Shown here: one piece after another, positions 10,528 to 20,335 of the stretch
How positions within the stretch are numbered: the first letter of the stretch is position 1
How the letters are laid out: each line of letters opens with the position of its first letter
NCBI RefSeq assembly: GCF_900177665.1
Contig: NZ_FXAW01000001.1
Coordinates: 682,001-746,000 of the forward strand
Length of the DNA: 64,000 nt
Origin: Marivirga sericea
GTDB lineage: Bacteria > Bacteroidota > Bacteroidia > Cytophagales > Cyclobacteriaceae
Reading direction: 5' to 3'
Notes under the pieces: generated by a model
Databases searched by the model: none
The model's input: the letters and a program-made list of their open reading frames with translations, nothing else
Told to the model about the DNA's origin: nothing
Made by a program: the position numbers and the translations under genes

Positions 10528-11607
10528 TCAAAACCTCAAAGTTAATTGACCATGTTCATTTACTTTATTGGTAATTTCAAAATTAGATAATGAACAGCCT
10601 ACTAAACGAACAGGCTCCTTCATTTCAAATGAATCCATCAGGCTTTCTAAACCTTGATCGAACATATATGCTGAATTGATTGCTTCTTCGAAGGTTTTGC
10701 TTCTAGTGATTTGTTTAAAATCATCAAACTTGATTTTTAATGTTATAGAATGAGCATTAGCCTCGCTCTGTTTATAACGTTTCCAGCATTTTTCAGCTAC
10801 GGGTTGCAAAGCATCCCAAATTTCGGCTTTCGTTTTTAAGCTGATTCCAAAAGTATTTTCAGCACCGACAGACTTTCGAATTCTATTGGGGTTAACTTTT
10901 CTAAAATCTTCTCCACGACTTACAGAAAAAAAATATCGACCTTGTTTCCCAAAATGCTTAACCAGTTCCTTAATAGATTTATTTTGTAAATCAGCACCCT
11001 TAGTAATATTTAGTGAATGCATTCTCTCTGCCGTTTTTTTACCAACCCCAAAAAACTTCTCGATTGGGAGTTCTTCAATAAAGGGCAATACTTGATGCGG
11101 CTTAATTATAAACAATCCATCTGGTTTTCGATAATCAGAGGCAATTTTAGCTAGAAATTTATTGATGGATACTCCTGCGGAGGCAGTTAGCCCCACTTCA
11201 TTTTTAATAGCTTTTTTGATATCTAGTGCAATTTCAGTAGCAGTAGAAATCCCCATTTTATTTTCTGTCACATCCAAATAGGCCTCGTCTAAAGACAAAG
11301 GTTCCACCAAGTCTGTATATCGAAAGAATATTTCTCTAATCTGGTGGCTCAGTTCTCTGTACCTTTCAAAACGAGCTTTAACAAAAATCAAATCTCTACA
11401 CTTTGATGCTGCAATTTTTGAAGGCATAGCAGAATGCACTCCAAATTTTCTAGCTTCATAACTGGCTGCGGCTACTACGCCTCTTTGCCGATTTCCACCC
11501 ACAGCAACGGGCTTTCCTTTCAATTTAGGATAGTCCATTTGCTCAACAGAAGCGTAGAAGGCGTCCATATCTACGTGAATTATTTTGCGTTCTCTTTCCT
11601 TTTCCAA
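10528..11607 (-). CDS. dinB: DNA polymerase IV (Y-family translesion polymerase)
   Basis: A 359-residue Y-family polymerase that copies past damaged bases. Catalytic carboxylates are visible in HVDMDAFYASVE near the N terminus and in LSLDEAYLDV at about residue 102; the thumb helix-hairpin-helix (FFGVGKKTAERM) and the little-finger domain follow. It lacks an obvious C-terminal clamp-binding extension and ends at QLTLRF, which may itself serve as the beta-clamp motif. The start is a TTG at 11607: a stop codon in frame lies only two codons upstream and the next Met is inside the active site. It converges with the caspase gene and diverges from tldD. No LexA-like operator was recognised. Confidence 0.95.
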   Translation of the reverse strand: MEKERERKIIHVDMDAFYASVEQMDYPKLKGKPVAVGGNRQRGVVAAASYEARKFGVHSAMPSKIAASKCRDLIFVKARFERYRELSHQIREIFFRYTDLVEPLSLDEAYLDVTENKMGISTATEIALDIKKAIKNEVGLTASAGVSINKFLAKIASDYRKPDGLFIIKPHQVLPFIEELPIEKFFGVGKKTAERMHSLNITKGADLQNKSIKELVKHFGKQGRYFFSVSRGEDFRKVNPNRIRKSVGAENTFGISLKTKAEIWDALQPVAEKCWKRYKQSEANAHSITLKIKFDDFKQITRSKTFEEAINSAYMFDQGLESLMDSFEMKEPVRLVGCSLSNFEITNKVNEHGQLTLRF

Positions 11608-11722
11608 AGCTTATCCGCTTAAAGTTTTCTATTGCCGTTTATCCTTTTGTACTAGCTAAATATTGAAATAAAACGGATATTATTTTTACAAAATAAATCA
11701 ATTCATTTTTAATATTAACCAA

Positions 11723-13363
11723 ATGAAGAGAAGAGAGTTTTTACAACTAGCAGGAATGGGTGTAGGAGGTGCATTATTAACCGTACCATTAATAGGTAAT
11801 GCGGTAGATATGGAAAGACTTCTGGAAAACCCGATAGATGTTTTAGAGAAAAAAAGGTTGGCTGATATCGGACTAAATGCTGCCAAAGCGAATGGTGCTA
11901 CTTATGCAGATGTTCGAATTGGACGATATCTAAACCAGTATATTTTTACTAGAGAGGATAAATTGCAGAATGCTGTCAATACTGAATCTTTTGGAGTAGG
12001 AGTAAGGGTAATAGCCAATGGAACTTGGGGCTTTGCATCAACTTTAGATGTAAGTGATGCCGGAATTCAGAAAGCTGCAGAAACAGCAACAGCCATAGCG
12101 AAAGCAAACGGCAAAATCCAAACTGAACCAGTGAAATTAGCACCAGTTCAGTCTTACGGAGAGGTAAGTTGGAAGACCCCACTTGAAAAAAATGCAGTGG
12201 CAGTTCCTTTAAAAGAAAAAGTTGATCTACTGCTTTCTGCTAATGCAGAAGCGATTAATAATGGAGCTAATTATGTTAATAGTGCTTTGTTTATGATTAA
12301 TGAACAAAAGTATTTTGCTAGTACTGAAGGTTCTTATATCGATCAAGATGTTCATAGGATTTGGCCAAATTTCAATGTAACAGCTATTGATCCCGATAGC
12401 GGAAAGTATAAGTCTAGACAGGCTTTGAGTTCGCCTATGGGAATGGGATTCGAATATATGGATCCAAGAGCCTCCAGCAAAAAGGAAGGGCCGGGCGGTA
12501 CTATGCATTACTATGACAGATATGACATGATAGAGGATGCTGGACTTGCAGGTAAGCAGACAAAAGAGATGCTAAAAGCTGATTCAATAAAAGCCGGGAA
12601 GTATGATCTTGTTTTAGATCCAAATCACCTTGGTCTGACCATTCATGAAAGTATAGGTCATGCTACCGAATTAGACCGTGTTTTAGGATATGAAGCCAAC
12701 TATGCAGGTACTAGTTTTGCTACTTTGGATAAATGGAAAAGCAAAGATTTCAAATATGGTAGTGATATTGTAAATGTATTTGCTGACAAGACTCAAGAAG
12801 GTTCTTTAGGTGCCGTTGGGTATGATGACGAAGGAGTAAAAACGAAACGTTGGGATTTAATTAAAGACGGAGTATTAGTAAATTATCAGGCTATCAGAGA
12901 CCAAGCTCACATTATAAATGAAGATGAGTCTCATGGATGCTGCTATTCTCAAAGCTGGAATGATGTTCAGTTCCAGAGAATGCCAAACGTTTCATTAGAA
13001 CCTGGTAAAGAAGAATACAGTCCGGATGAAATGATTAAAGATGTTGAAAAAGGAATTTATATAGTCGGAAGAGGTTCTTACTCCATTGATCAGCAGCGTT
13101 ATAATTTTCAATTTGGAGGTACTTTATTTTTCGAAATAGAAGATGGGAAAATTAAGGGGCCTGTAAATGATGTGGCTTATCAATCCAATACGCAAGAGTT
13201 TTGGAATTCATGTTCTAAGATTTGTGATAAGAGCGACTATAAAACATTTGGTTCTTTCTTTGATGGAAAAGGTCAGCCGTCACAAATTAGTTCAGTTTCT
13301 CACGGTAGTGCTACTACTCGTTTTGACGGAGTGAATGTTATCAATACAGCAAGAAATATATAA
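11723..13363 (+). CDS. tldD: TldD-family metalloprotease with Tat-type signal
   Basis: TldD pairs with TldE to form a heteromeric metalloprotease that degrades unfolded peptides and matures some peptide natural products. The zinc motif HESIGH (His308, Glu309, His313) is intact, so this is the catalytic subunit. At 546 residues it is longer than the usual 480 or so because of an N-terminal extension, which begins MKRREFLQLAGMG: a textbook twin-arginine (RRxFL) export signal with a following hydrophobic stretch. This predicts periplasmic action, unlike the cytoplasmic E. coli protein. The partner gene follows after 63 bp. Export of the partner is not obvious, so how the two meet is unclear. Confidence 0.92.
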   Translation: MKRREFLQLAGMGVGGALLTVPLIGNAVDMERLLENPIDVLEKKRLADIGLNAAKANGATYADVRIGRYLNQYIFTREDKLQNAVNTESFGVGVRVIANGTWGFASTLDVSDAGIQKAAETATAIAKANGKIQTEPVKLAPVQSYGEVSWKTPLEKNAVAVPLKEKVDLLLSANAEAINNGANYVNSALFMINEQKYFASTEGSYIDQDVHRIWPNFNVTAIDPDSGKYKSRQALSSPMGMGFEYMDPRASSKKEGPGGTMHYYDRYDMIEDAGLAGKQTKEMLKADSIKAGKYDLVLDPNHLGLTIHESIGHATELDRVLGYEANYAGTSFATLDKWKSKDFKYGSDIVNVFADKTQEGSLGAVGYDDEGVKTKRWDLIKDGVLVNYQAIRDQAHIINEDESHGCCYSQSWNDVQFQRMPNVSLEPGKEEYSPDEMIKDVEKGIYIVGRGSYSIDQQRYNFQFGGTLFFEIEDGKIKGPVNDVAYQSNTQEFWNSCSKICDKSDYKTFGSFFDGKGQPSQISSVSHGSATTRFDGVNVINTARNI

Positions 13364-13426
13364 TCTAAGGGTTTTTGACTTTAATTAGTTATAAAATCTA
13401 TTAGTCTAAAACTAAAATCTTTAACA

Positions 13427-14743
13427 ATGGCAATATTATCTAAAGAAGAAGCAAAGCAAATATTGGAGAAGGTGATGAGCTTTTCCACTGCTGATAGCTT
13501 GGAGGCTGGCCTTTCTGGAAGCGGCAGAGGAAATATCCGATATGCTAGAAATACAGTTACTACCAGCGGTTTCAATGACGACATTAGCTTAGGAGTAACC
13601 GCTAATTTTGGAAAAAAATCAGCATCCTCGACTATTAATGAATTTGACGATGAATCATTAAGAAAAGTGGTAAAGAGAGCCGAAGAATTGGCTAAACTGG
13701 CTCCTGAAAACCCTGAATTTATGGAACCTTTAGGCCCACAGGAATATAAGGATTCTAAAACATATTATAAAAGCACAGCAGATATTAGTCCTGAATACAG
13801 GGCCGAAATTGCAAAGAACAGTATTGAGCCTGCAAGAGCAAAAGATGTAACTGCAGCAGGATACTTAGAGGATACCTCTGGTTTTTCAAGCATCATGAAC
13901 TCTAAGGGTTTGTTCGCTTATTCACAAGATTCTCAACTAGAATTTACTGTGACCATGCGAACTAATGACGGGACAGGTTCAGGCTGGGTGACGCGTGATT
14001 TCAATGACGTGAACCAATTCAATGGTGCAGAAGCTTCCTCTGTTGCTTTAGAAAAAGCACTGATGAGTAGAGAAGCAAAAGCGATTGAGCCTGGAAAATA
14101 TACTGTGATACTTGAACCAGCAGCTTCCGTTCAGCTTTTAGGGAACATGCTTTTCAATATGGGGGCAAGACAGGCCGATGAAGGTAGAAGTTTTCTCTCA
14201 AAAAAGGGAGGCGGTACTAAAATTGGTGAAAAGCTGGTAGATGAAAGAGTTAATATATATTCTGATCCATTTAATGAAAAAGTGCCGGCAAATGCCTGGT
14301 CTGGAGATGGATTACCAAGAGGGCGTACTAGCTGGATAGAAGATGGAGTGGTCAAAAATATGTCTTACGGAAGATATTGGGCCAAAAAACAAGGGGTAGA
14401 ACCTGTTCCTGGACCAGCGAACGGCATTATGGTTGGAGGAGATGCCACAACTGAAGACCTGATAAAAAGCACTAAAAGAGGGATTTTAGTTACTCGGTTG
14501 TGGTATATCAGAACAGTGGATCCTCAGACGTTACTTTATACAGGACTAACTAGAGATGGTACTTTCTATATTGAAAACGGTAAAATAAAACATCCTATTA
14601 AGAATATGCGATTTAATGAAAGTCCTATTATTATGTTGAATAATTTGGAAGAATTAGGACTGCAACAGCGCATAAACGGAAATTTAATTCCTGTTATGAA
14701 AATTCGTGATTTTACTTTTACGAGTTTGTCGGATGCTGTATAA
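13427..14743 (+). CDS. tldE: TldE/PmbA-family protein, non-catalytic partner of TldD
   Basis: A 438-residue homologue of TldE (PmbA), the subunit that lacks the zinc motif and forms the proteolytic chamber with TldD. The family pattern is visible in the N-terminal GSGRGNIRYARNTVTTSGF and the C-terminal YTGLTRDGTFYIENGKIKHP. No HExxxH motif is present, as expected. It follows tldD by 63 bp and ends at a strong terminator, so the pair is an operon. No signal peptide or Tat motif is seen at MAILSKEEAKQILEKV, in contrast to its exported-looking partner. Confidence 0.9.
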   Translation: MAILSKEEAKQILEKVMSFSTADSLEAGLSGSGRGNIRYARNTVTTSGFNDDISLGVTANFGKKSASSTINEFDDESLRKVVKRAEELAKLAPENPEFMEPLGPQEYKDSKTYYKSTADISPEYRAEIAKNSIEPARAKDVTAAGYLEDTSGFSSIMNSKGLFAYSQDSQLEFTVTMRTNDGTGSGWVTRDFNDVNQFNGAEASSVALEKALMSREAKAIEPGKYTVILEPAASVQLLGNMLFNMGARQADEGRSFLSKKGGGTKIGEKLVDERVNIYSDPFNEKVPANAWSGDGLPRGRTSWIEDGVVKNMSYGRYWAKKQGVEPVPGPANGIMVGGDATTEDLIKSTKRGILVTRLWYIRTVDPQTLLYTGLTRDGTFYIENGKIKHPIKNMRFNESPIIMLNNLEELGLQQRINGNLIPVMKIRDFTFTSLSDAV

Positions 14744-14765
14744 ATATTCAAACTATTTTGTTAAA

Positions 14766-14798
14766 AGAGCTTTGGAGCACCCAAAGCTCTTTTTTTTT
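14766..14798 (+). terminator. Rho-independent terminator after tldD-tldE
   Basis: A perfect 10-bp stem AGAGCTTTGG / CCAAAGCTCT with a 5-nt loop is followed by eight T. It lies 23 bp after the tldE stop. Confidence 0.9.
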
Positions 14799-14887
14799 CA
14801 TAAATACAGATATGTAGGGCAAAACCAGTTTAAAATTGATAAATCTCGTTATACACTGTGAATCAAATAATTAGCTAAGCCCCTAAA

Positions 14888-16714
14888 ATGAACTATCGAC
14901 CAAATAAAAATTTCAAAATCAGATCTTTGGCTTTTGCTACTGCAATCGGGCTGATTTCTGCCATACTATTTTCAATTCTAATTATCGTTAGTTATCAGTA
15001 TTACCAAAAGCAGAAATACCAACAATTACAGTCTGAACTAAACATGATTACCGAAAATATTAGGAAAATTATGATTAATAGTAATCTGGCAGCTTTTTCG
15101 GTAGGCCTAACCATTAGTCCTATCACCGATACTGTAAGTAATTTCGATTTTGTAGCTAAGGAAATTATGGAGCGCCACCCATATTTATATGGCGTTCAGA
15201 TTTTAAAGAAAGGGGTTATACAGTATGTCTATCCTTCCAGTATACACAGCAGCGTTATTGGTTACGATATCTTGAAGGATTCTTCTACAAGAAATGAGGC
15301 TCAAAAAGCCATCCATAAAAAGGAAATATATTATGCAGGGCCTTTGGAATTTAAACAGGGAGGCAAAGGAATCATTGGCAGGTTACCTATTTTTCATAGA
15401 AATGAATTTTGGGGCTTCTCCGCAGTGCTTATGACCATGGATGATTTTCTGTCGTATTCCGGAATTAAGAATAGTCAGCTGCCATTTGTTAGTTTTCAAT
15501 TATCGAAAGTAGACCCAAACACTGGAGAAGAGGAGATTTTCACTAGTAGCCAGAAGAAAAGTGAGCTGTCATTGGATTATACATTTTCAGAGGCAGGCTG
15601 GAAGGTTACTGCTTTCTACGAACAAGATGCTGTGGTTTACATTTTACTAGGCCTCGTTATTTTTCTGGCTTTCTCGTCCTCTATAGGTAGTGGCTTTTAC
15701 GTTTTTCATGTGTATCAGGAACCTGAGCGATTGCAAGCACTTTTAAGCAAAAAAACTAAAGAGATAGCAGAAAATAACAGATACTTAGCTTCGATGGTCA
15801 AGGCAATTCCTGATTTGATTTTTGTTTACGACAAAGATGCCAAATATCTTGATTTTCATGCTTATCAACGATCCCTATTATACTACCTCCCGCAACATTT
15901 TATTGGCAAGTCCAGTTATGATTTATTTCCAAAAGACTTTGCAACAAAGATTCACGAGAATATTAAAGCAGCATTGACTTCAAATCGAGTTGAAGAACAT
16001 TCATACTACCTCGATTTTAAAAGAGAAAGAAAATATTTTGAAGCGAGGTATATTGCAATAAATTCAGAAGAAGTACTAGCTGTAGTGCGAGATGTTACGG
16101 AAAGTAAATTGGCCGCAGAAAAACTGGAAAAGAGTGAGCAAAAATATAGGGAATTAGTATCTCAGGCATCAGATGCAATACTGTTAGCAGATGAAAACGG
16201 TAATCTATTGGAATTAAATCATAAAGGGTCTGAAATGACTGGTATTCCCAATGAAGAAATCACAAAATATAATTTGAGTCAGATTATTAAATTTGAGAAA
16301 AAAGACGGTTTTACACTAACTGAGCTTATTCATAGGTCGGGCTCAATTTTTGAAGAAGCTTGTTTAATTCCTTTAAATGGCATAGAAGCAGCTGTAGAAA
16401 TAAGTTGTAAGCTTACTCCGTCTAAGCAGATTCAAGGTATCGTCAGAGATATTACCGCTAAACATAATTTTATCAAATCCATCAGAAATCAAAATAATCA
16501 ACTAAGGGAAATAGCATGGGTTCAGAGCCATGAAGTACGGGCCCCCTTGGCAAGGCTTCTCGGCTTGATCGATTTCATTGAAAAATACCAAAACGGAAGT
16601 CAGGAAGAACAAAGGAAAGTTACTCATTCTATAAGAAGTAGCGCATTAGAGCTTGATATCATCATTCGAGATGTAGTTCGCAGAACTGAAGAAGCTGAAG
16701 ATTCTATTTCTTAG
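14888..16714 (+). CDS. Membrane PAS sensor protein ending in a DHp domain without an ATPase domain
   Basis: A 608-residue sensor protein. An N-terminal membrane helix (about 16-38) precedes an extracytoplasmic CHASE-like region (about 40-250, with FDFVAKEIMERHPYLYGVQI), a second helix (about 253-275), a PAS domain (about 300-400) and a second PAS domain (about 418-530). The final segment holds a histidine-kinase H-box, QSHEVRAPLARLLGL, with the phospho-accepting His548. Only 60 residues follow, enough for the two DHp helices, and the gene then stops; the N, G1 and G2 boxes of a HATPase domain are absent and not found in the DNA after the stop. It may be a phosphotransfer or dimerisation partner of another kinase. 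No response regulator is adjacent. Confidence 0.8.
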   Translation: MNYRPNKNFKIRSLAFATAIGLISAILFSILIIVSYQYYQKQKYQQLQSELNMITENIRKIMINSNLAAFSVGLTISPITDTVSNFDFVAKEIMERHPYLYGVQILKKGVIQYVYPSSIHSSVIGYDILKDSSTRNEAQKAIHKKEIYYAGPLEFKQGGKGIIGRLPIFHRNEFWGFSAVLMTMDDFLSYSGIKNSQLPFVSFQLSKVDPNTGEEEIFTSSQKKSELSLDYTFSEAGWKVTAFYEQDAVVYILLGLVIFLAFSSSIGSGFYVFHVYQEPERLQALLSKKTKEIAENNRYLASMVKAIPDLIFVYDKDAKYLDFHAYQRSLLYYLPQHFIGKSSYDLFPKDFATKIHENIKAALTSNRVEEHSYYLDFKRERKYFEARYIAINSEEVLAVVRDVTESKLAAEKLEKSEQKYRELVSQASDAILLADENGNLLELNHKGSEMTGIPNEEITKYNLSQIIKFEKKDGFTLTELIHRSGSIFEEACLIPLNGIEAAVEISCKLTPSKQIQGIVRDITAKHNFIKSIRNQNNQLREIAWVQSHEVRAPLARLLGLIDFIEKYQNGSQEEQRKVTHSIRSSALELDIIIRDVVRRTEEAEDSIS

Positions 16715-16757
16715 CGGGAATCTACCTAATATTTAGCTATATATCCCTGCTATTCAT

Positions 16758-16765
16758 TACCTTTG
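16758..16765 (+). promoter_or_regulatory. Candidate Bacteroidota -7 promoter element (TACCTTTG)
   Basis: TACCTTTG matches the TAnnTTTG consensus of the primary Bacteroidota sigma factor and lies about 40 bp before the TTG start of the DEAD-box helicase gene. No convincing -33 TTTG is seen upstream, so this is a motif match only. Confidence 0.45.
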
Positions 16766-16805
16766 ATCTAAACTGCAAAGTTTTAAATCATTAAAAATTA
16801 AGAAA

Positions 16806-18023
16806 TTGGAATTTAAAGAATTGAACTTTCATCCTTCGCTAAGCGAGGGTTTGGAAATGATGGGCTTCCAAAAAGCCACCCCCATACAAACAGAAGCCAT
16901 TCCTAAGATATTAGACGGCAAAGATTTAATAGCCTGTGCGCAAACGGGAACTGGTAAAACCGCAGCCTTTGTATTGCCAGTCTTACATAAAATTGCCATT
17001 GGTGGTGAAACAAAAGGTGTTAATACCTTGATCATTGCTCCCACACGTGAATTAGTGCAGCAAATAGATCAGCAAATTGAAGGCTTTTCATACTTTACGA
17101 ACGCAAGTAGCATTGCAATATACGGTGGTGGAGACGGTGCTGCCTGGGAGCAGCAGAAAAAAGCGATTAGAGCTGGAGTAGATATCTTAGTAGCTACTCC
17201 GGGAAGGCTTATTGCACTTTTAAACTCTAATGAAACACAATTAGATAATGTGCAACACCTGATCCTAGATGAGGCAGATAGAATGTTGGATATGGGATTC
17301 CATGATGATATCATGAGGATTGTGAAGCAACTGCCTGAGAAGAGACAAACACTACTGTTTTCAGCCACTATGCCTCCAAAAATCAAAAAGCTGGCAGGTG
17401 CAATTTTAAATCAACCTGAAGAAATTAGTTTATCAATTTCAAAGCCAGCAGCGGGAATATCTCAAAAAGCATTTTTAGCTCATGATGGACAAAAAACTCC
17501 GCTCTTAAAATTCATTTTAGGTTCAGGTATCTATGAAACTGCAATTGTATTTGCTGGTAAAAAGGATAAAGTAAAAACTTTAGAACGTGAGTTAAAAGAT
17601 ATAGGGATGTCAGTGAAGGCTTTTTCTAGCGACCTAGATCAAAAGGAAAGAGAAATTATCATGCGAGATTTTAGAGCTAAAAAGGTTCAAGTCTTAATTG
17701 GTACTGATATCATATCTCGTGGAATCGATGTAGAAAATATCAGTTTAGTTGTAAATTATGATGTACCTGGAGATCCTGAAGACTATGTTCATAGAATTGG
17801 TAGGACTGCTCGTGCAGCCACTAAAGGAGAAGCTATAACCTTCATCAATGAAGTCGATATGGAAAAATTCAATCGTATAGAAGCATTGATTGAAAAATCT
17901 ATCATGAAAACGAATAGTTTGCCAAATCAAATCGGACAAGGACCAGAATATGAGGAAAATGCTCGTAAAAGGAAACCAGGTGGCTTCAAAAAAAAGAAAC
18001 CTTTTAGAAGAAAGAATAAATAA
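16806..18023 (+). CDS. DEAD-box RNA helicase (first of tandem pair)
   Basis: A 405-residue ATP-dependent RNA helicase, probably acting in ribosome assembly or mRNA turnover. Motifs in order: Q motif (F...ATPIQTEAIP), I AQTGTGKT, Ia PTRELV, TPGR, II DEAD (LILDEADRML), III SAT, and VI HRIGRTAR. The C-terminal tail is short and very basic (RKRKPGGFKKKKPFRRKNK), typical of the RhlE-like group for non-specific RNA binding. The start is a TTG at 16806; the N-terminal sequence after it (EFKELNFHPSL) fits the family, and no ATG in frame precedes it. A second DEAD-box gene follows after 17 bp, so the two are co-transcribed. Confidence 0.92.
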   Translation: MEFKELNFHPSLSEGLEMMGFQKATPIQTEAIPKILDGKDLIACAQTGTGKTAAFVLPVLHKIAIGGETKGVNTLIIAPTRELVQQIDQQIEGFSYFTNASSIAIYGGGDGAAWEQQKKAIRAGVDILVATPGRLIALLNSNETQLDNVQHLILDEADRMLDMGFHDDIMRIVKQLPEKRQTLLFSATMPPKIKKLAGAILNQPEEISLSISKPAAGISQKAFLAHDGQKTPLLKFILGSGIYETAIVFAGKKDKVKTLERELKDIGMSVKAFSSDLDQKEREIIMRDFRAKKVQVLIGTDIISRGIDVENISLVVNYDVPGDPEDYVHRIGRTARAATKGEAITFINEVDMEKFNRIEALIEKSIMKTNSLPNQIGQGPEYEENARKRKPGGFKKKKPFRRKNK

Positions 18024-18040
18024 TATCACGAATACGAATC

Positions 18041-19156
18041 ATGACATTTAAAGAATTAGGAATATCTGATAAACTTATAAAAGGATTATCAGAGTTGAAT
18101 ATAAAAAGTCCGACCAGGATTCAAGAACTGGTAATTGGTCATTTAATGCAAAATACTGGAGACTTGGTAGCACAAGCTCAAACCGGAACAGGCAAAACCG
18201 CAGCCTTTGGATTACCAATTTTAGAACGAATTAACCCTAAAGATGATAAGATTCAGGCAGTGATTTTATCTCCTACCAGGGAGCTAGCACAGCAGATTAA
18301 ACATCAATTATTCAAATTCACCAAGTTTTCCGACCAGATTTTTATGGAAGTAGTTTTTGGTGGAGAGAAAATTGATAAGCAAATTCAAAATCTTAAAAGG
18401 CCAACCCAGATTTTAGTGGCTACTCCCGGGAGGCTTAATGATTTAATAAGGAGAAAAGCTGTTGATATCCGAGAAGCGAAATTAATGGTATTGGATGAAG
18501 CAGATGAGATGTTGAGTATGGGTTTCAAAAAAGAGTTGGAATTCATTCTAAGCACCATAAAACATAAAAAAGATATTTGGCTGTTTTCTGCTACAATACC
18601 GACAGACATTAAGTATATTATTAAGCAATATTTGGATCCTAATGCCAAACAGATCAAAGCATCTGGCAATGAATTAGTGAATGAAAAGATTTTGCATCAA
18701 TATGTTCCTTGCGACTCTGATGAAAAAATGATGGTCTTAGATTATTTCCTGAAAACCCAGAAAAATGAGAGAGGTATTATTTTCTGTAATACAAAGAATT
18801 CTGCTAGAGCGCTTCATGAACAATTGAATGCAAGAAAAATCTCAACAGGTATATTAGAGGGCGATATGCATCAGAAGGATAGGGATAAGGAAATGAGAGC
18901 TTTCAAAAGTAAAAAGATTGATATGCTGATTGCAACAGATGTGGCTGCAAGAGGAATAGATATTGCGAATTTGGCTTTTGTAGTTCATTATGAAATTCCA
19001 AAACAAATAGATTATTATATCCACCGAAGCGGTAGAACGGCACGAGCTGGTAAAACTGGAATCAGCATGGCGCTTTGTACAAAAAATGAAGTAACACAAA
19101 TCAAAAAGGTGCAACAAGAGCTGGGGATCAAAATCAAACAGGTGCCATTTGGTTAA
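18041..19156 (+). CDS. DEAD-box RNA helicase (second of tandem pair)
   Basis: A 371-residue helicase core with all motifs: IKSPTRIQELVI (Q), AQTGTGKT, PTRELAQQ, TPGR, LDEADEM, FSAT, and HRSGRTARAG. Unlike its neighbour it has no C-terminal extension and stops just after the second RecA domain, so it is among the smallest DEAD proteins and may need a partner for RNA targeting. Sequence similarity to the preceding helicase is that of the family in general, with clear divergence, so it is not a recent duplicate. It starts 17 bp after the first gene. Confidence 0.92.
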   Translation: MTFKELGISDKLIKGLSELNIKSPTRIQELVIGHLMQNTGDLVAQAQTGTGKTAAFGLPILERINPKDDKIQAVILSPTRELAQQIKHQLFKFTKFSDQIFMEVVFGGEKIDKQIQNLKRPTQILVATPGRLNDLIRRKAVDIREAKLMVLDEADEMLSMGFKKELEFILSTIKHKKDIWLFSATIPTDIKYIIKQYLDPNAKQIKASGNELVNEKILHQYVPCDSDEKMMVLDYFLKTQKNERGIIFCNTKNSARALHEQLNARKISTGILEGDMHQKDRDKEMRAFKSKKIDMLIATDVAARGIDIANLAFVVHYEIPKQIDYYIHRSGRTARAGKTGISMALCTKNEVTQIKKVQQELGIKIKQVPFG

Positions 19157-19272
19157 GTTATTGCCCTTTGCACAGTATTAAAAGACAAGAAGATTTAAAG
19201 TTTTCCTGATCCTATTCTCAAAATGCCCTAAGGATAAAAATACTGTTTAAAATTGTTAGATATTGAAGAGAA

Positions 19273-20292
19273 ATGAAAAATTCCATTCTTATTATTGTTA
19301 TGGTAGTCCTGGTAGCTTGTTCGACAAAAGAACAGCGGCAGGAAAGTCTAATTCAGAAAGGCTATCAATCATTAGAAAAAGGCCAAACCAAACAGGCATT
19401 TAATTACTTTGAAAGCGCGATTGATCTAGATAATAAGAATCCATCTGCTTGGAACGGTCTAGGAGTAACTCATTATCAGAATGGACATCCTTATGAAGCT
19501 ATTCAAGCATTTGAGAAAGCTTTGCAACACAAGCCTGATTATATAAGGGCCTATTATAATAGGAGTAATGCTTTTTATCAAACAGGTGAATATTATAGAG
19601 CACTAGATGATTTAGAACCTGTCTTAAAGACTTATAAGGATTCAGCATTCGCCCATTTAGCAAAAGGATTAGCCCTAGTGGGACTAAAAAAATATGAACA
19701 GGCAGAAGAATCATTCTCGCAGGCTTTAGAGATAGACGCAAAAAACGCGGAAATTCATACGAATTTAGCAGCTGTTGCCTATTATCAAAAAGAATTTGAA
19801 GCCGCTATACAATACCTTGATAAGGCATTAGAATTGAATCCTAGTGAATCAAATGCATGGAATCTGTTAGCATTAGTTCAATCAGAAAAGAGCGACTATG
19901 AAAAAGCACTTGCATCAGTCAATAAGGCCATAGATTTGCAACGGAATCAACCTTACTTTTTAAACAATCGAGGTTACATCTATACGTTCTTGGGTGAATT
20001 TGACAAAGCTTACGCAGATTTGAGAAAAAGCATAGTAGCAGATGAAAAAAATCCATTTGTATATAGGAATTTAGGTATTTTAGCTCTGAAAAAAGAGGAT
20101 TATGCAGAAGCAATTAGGCAATTAGAAAATGCATTAAGTAAGCGGATTGATCTGCCTTCCACACATTTTTACCTAGGGGAAGCTCTAAGATTAGATAACC
20201 AACTTGAAAAGGCTTGTATCGCATACAAAGAATCAATTGAACTTAATGACCAGCAAGGAATAGCGGCATTCGAGAAATACTGCAATGAATAG
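19273..20292 (+). CDS. TPR lipoprotein
   Basis: A 339-residue lipoprotein. The signal peptide ends in a lipobox, LVAC, with the lipid-anchored Cys at residue 16 (VLVACSTKEQ). The mature part is nearly all tetratricopeptide repeats of about 34 residues: PSAWNGLGVTHYQNGHPYEA, YIRAYYNRSNAFYQTGEYYR, and five or six more through residue 330. Such proteins act as docking scaffolds on the periplasmic face of the outer or inner membrane. It stands alone between the helicase pair and ffh. No specific partner can be inferred. Confidence 0.88.
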   Translation: MKNSILIIVMVVLVACSTKEQRQESLIQKGYQSLEKGQTKQAFNYFESAIDLDNKNPSAWNGLGVTHYQNGHPYEAIQAFEKALQHKPDYIRAYYNRSNAFYQTGEYYRALDDLEPVLKTYKDSAFAHLAKGLALVGLKKYEQAEESFSQALEIDAKNAEIHTNLAAVAYYQKEFEAAIQYLDKALELNPSESNAWNLLALVQSEKSDYEKALASVNKAIDLQRNQPYFLNNRGYIYTFLGEFDKAYADLRKSIVADEKNPFVYRNLGILALKKEDYAEAIRQLENALSKRIDLPSTHFYLGEALRLDNQLEKACIAYKESIELNDQQGIAAFEKYCNE

Positions 20293-20335
20293 TATTCAAA
20301 ACCGCTAACTACTCGGATTAAAACAATAAATTTCT

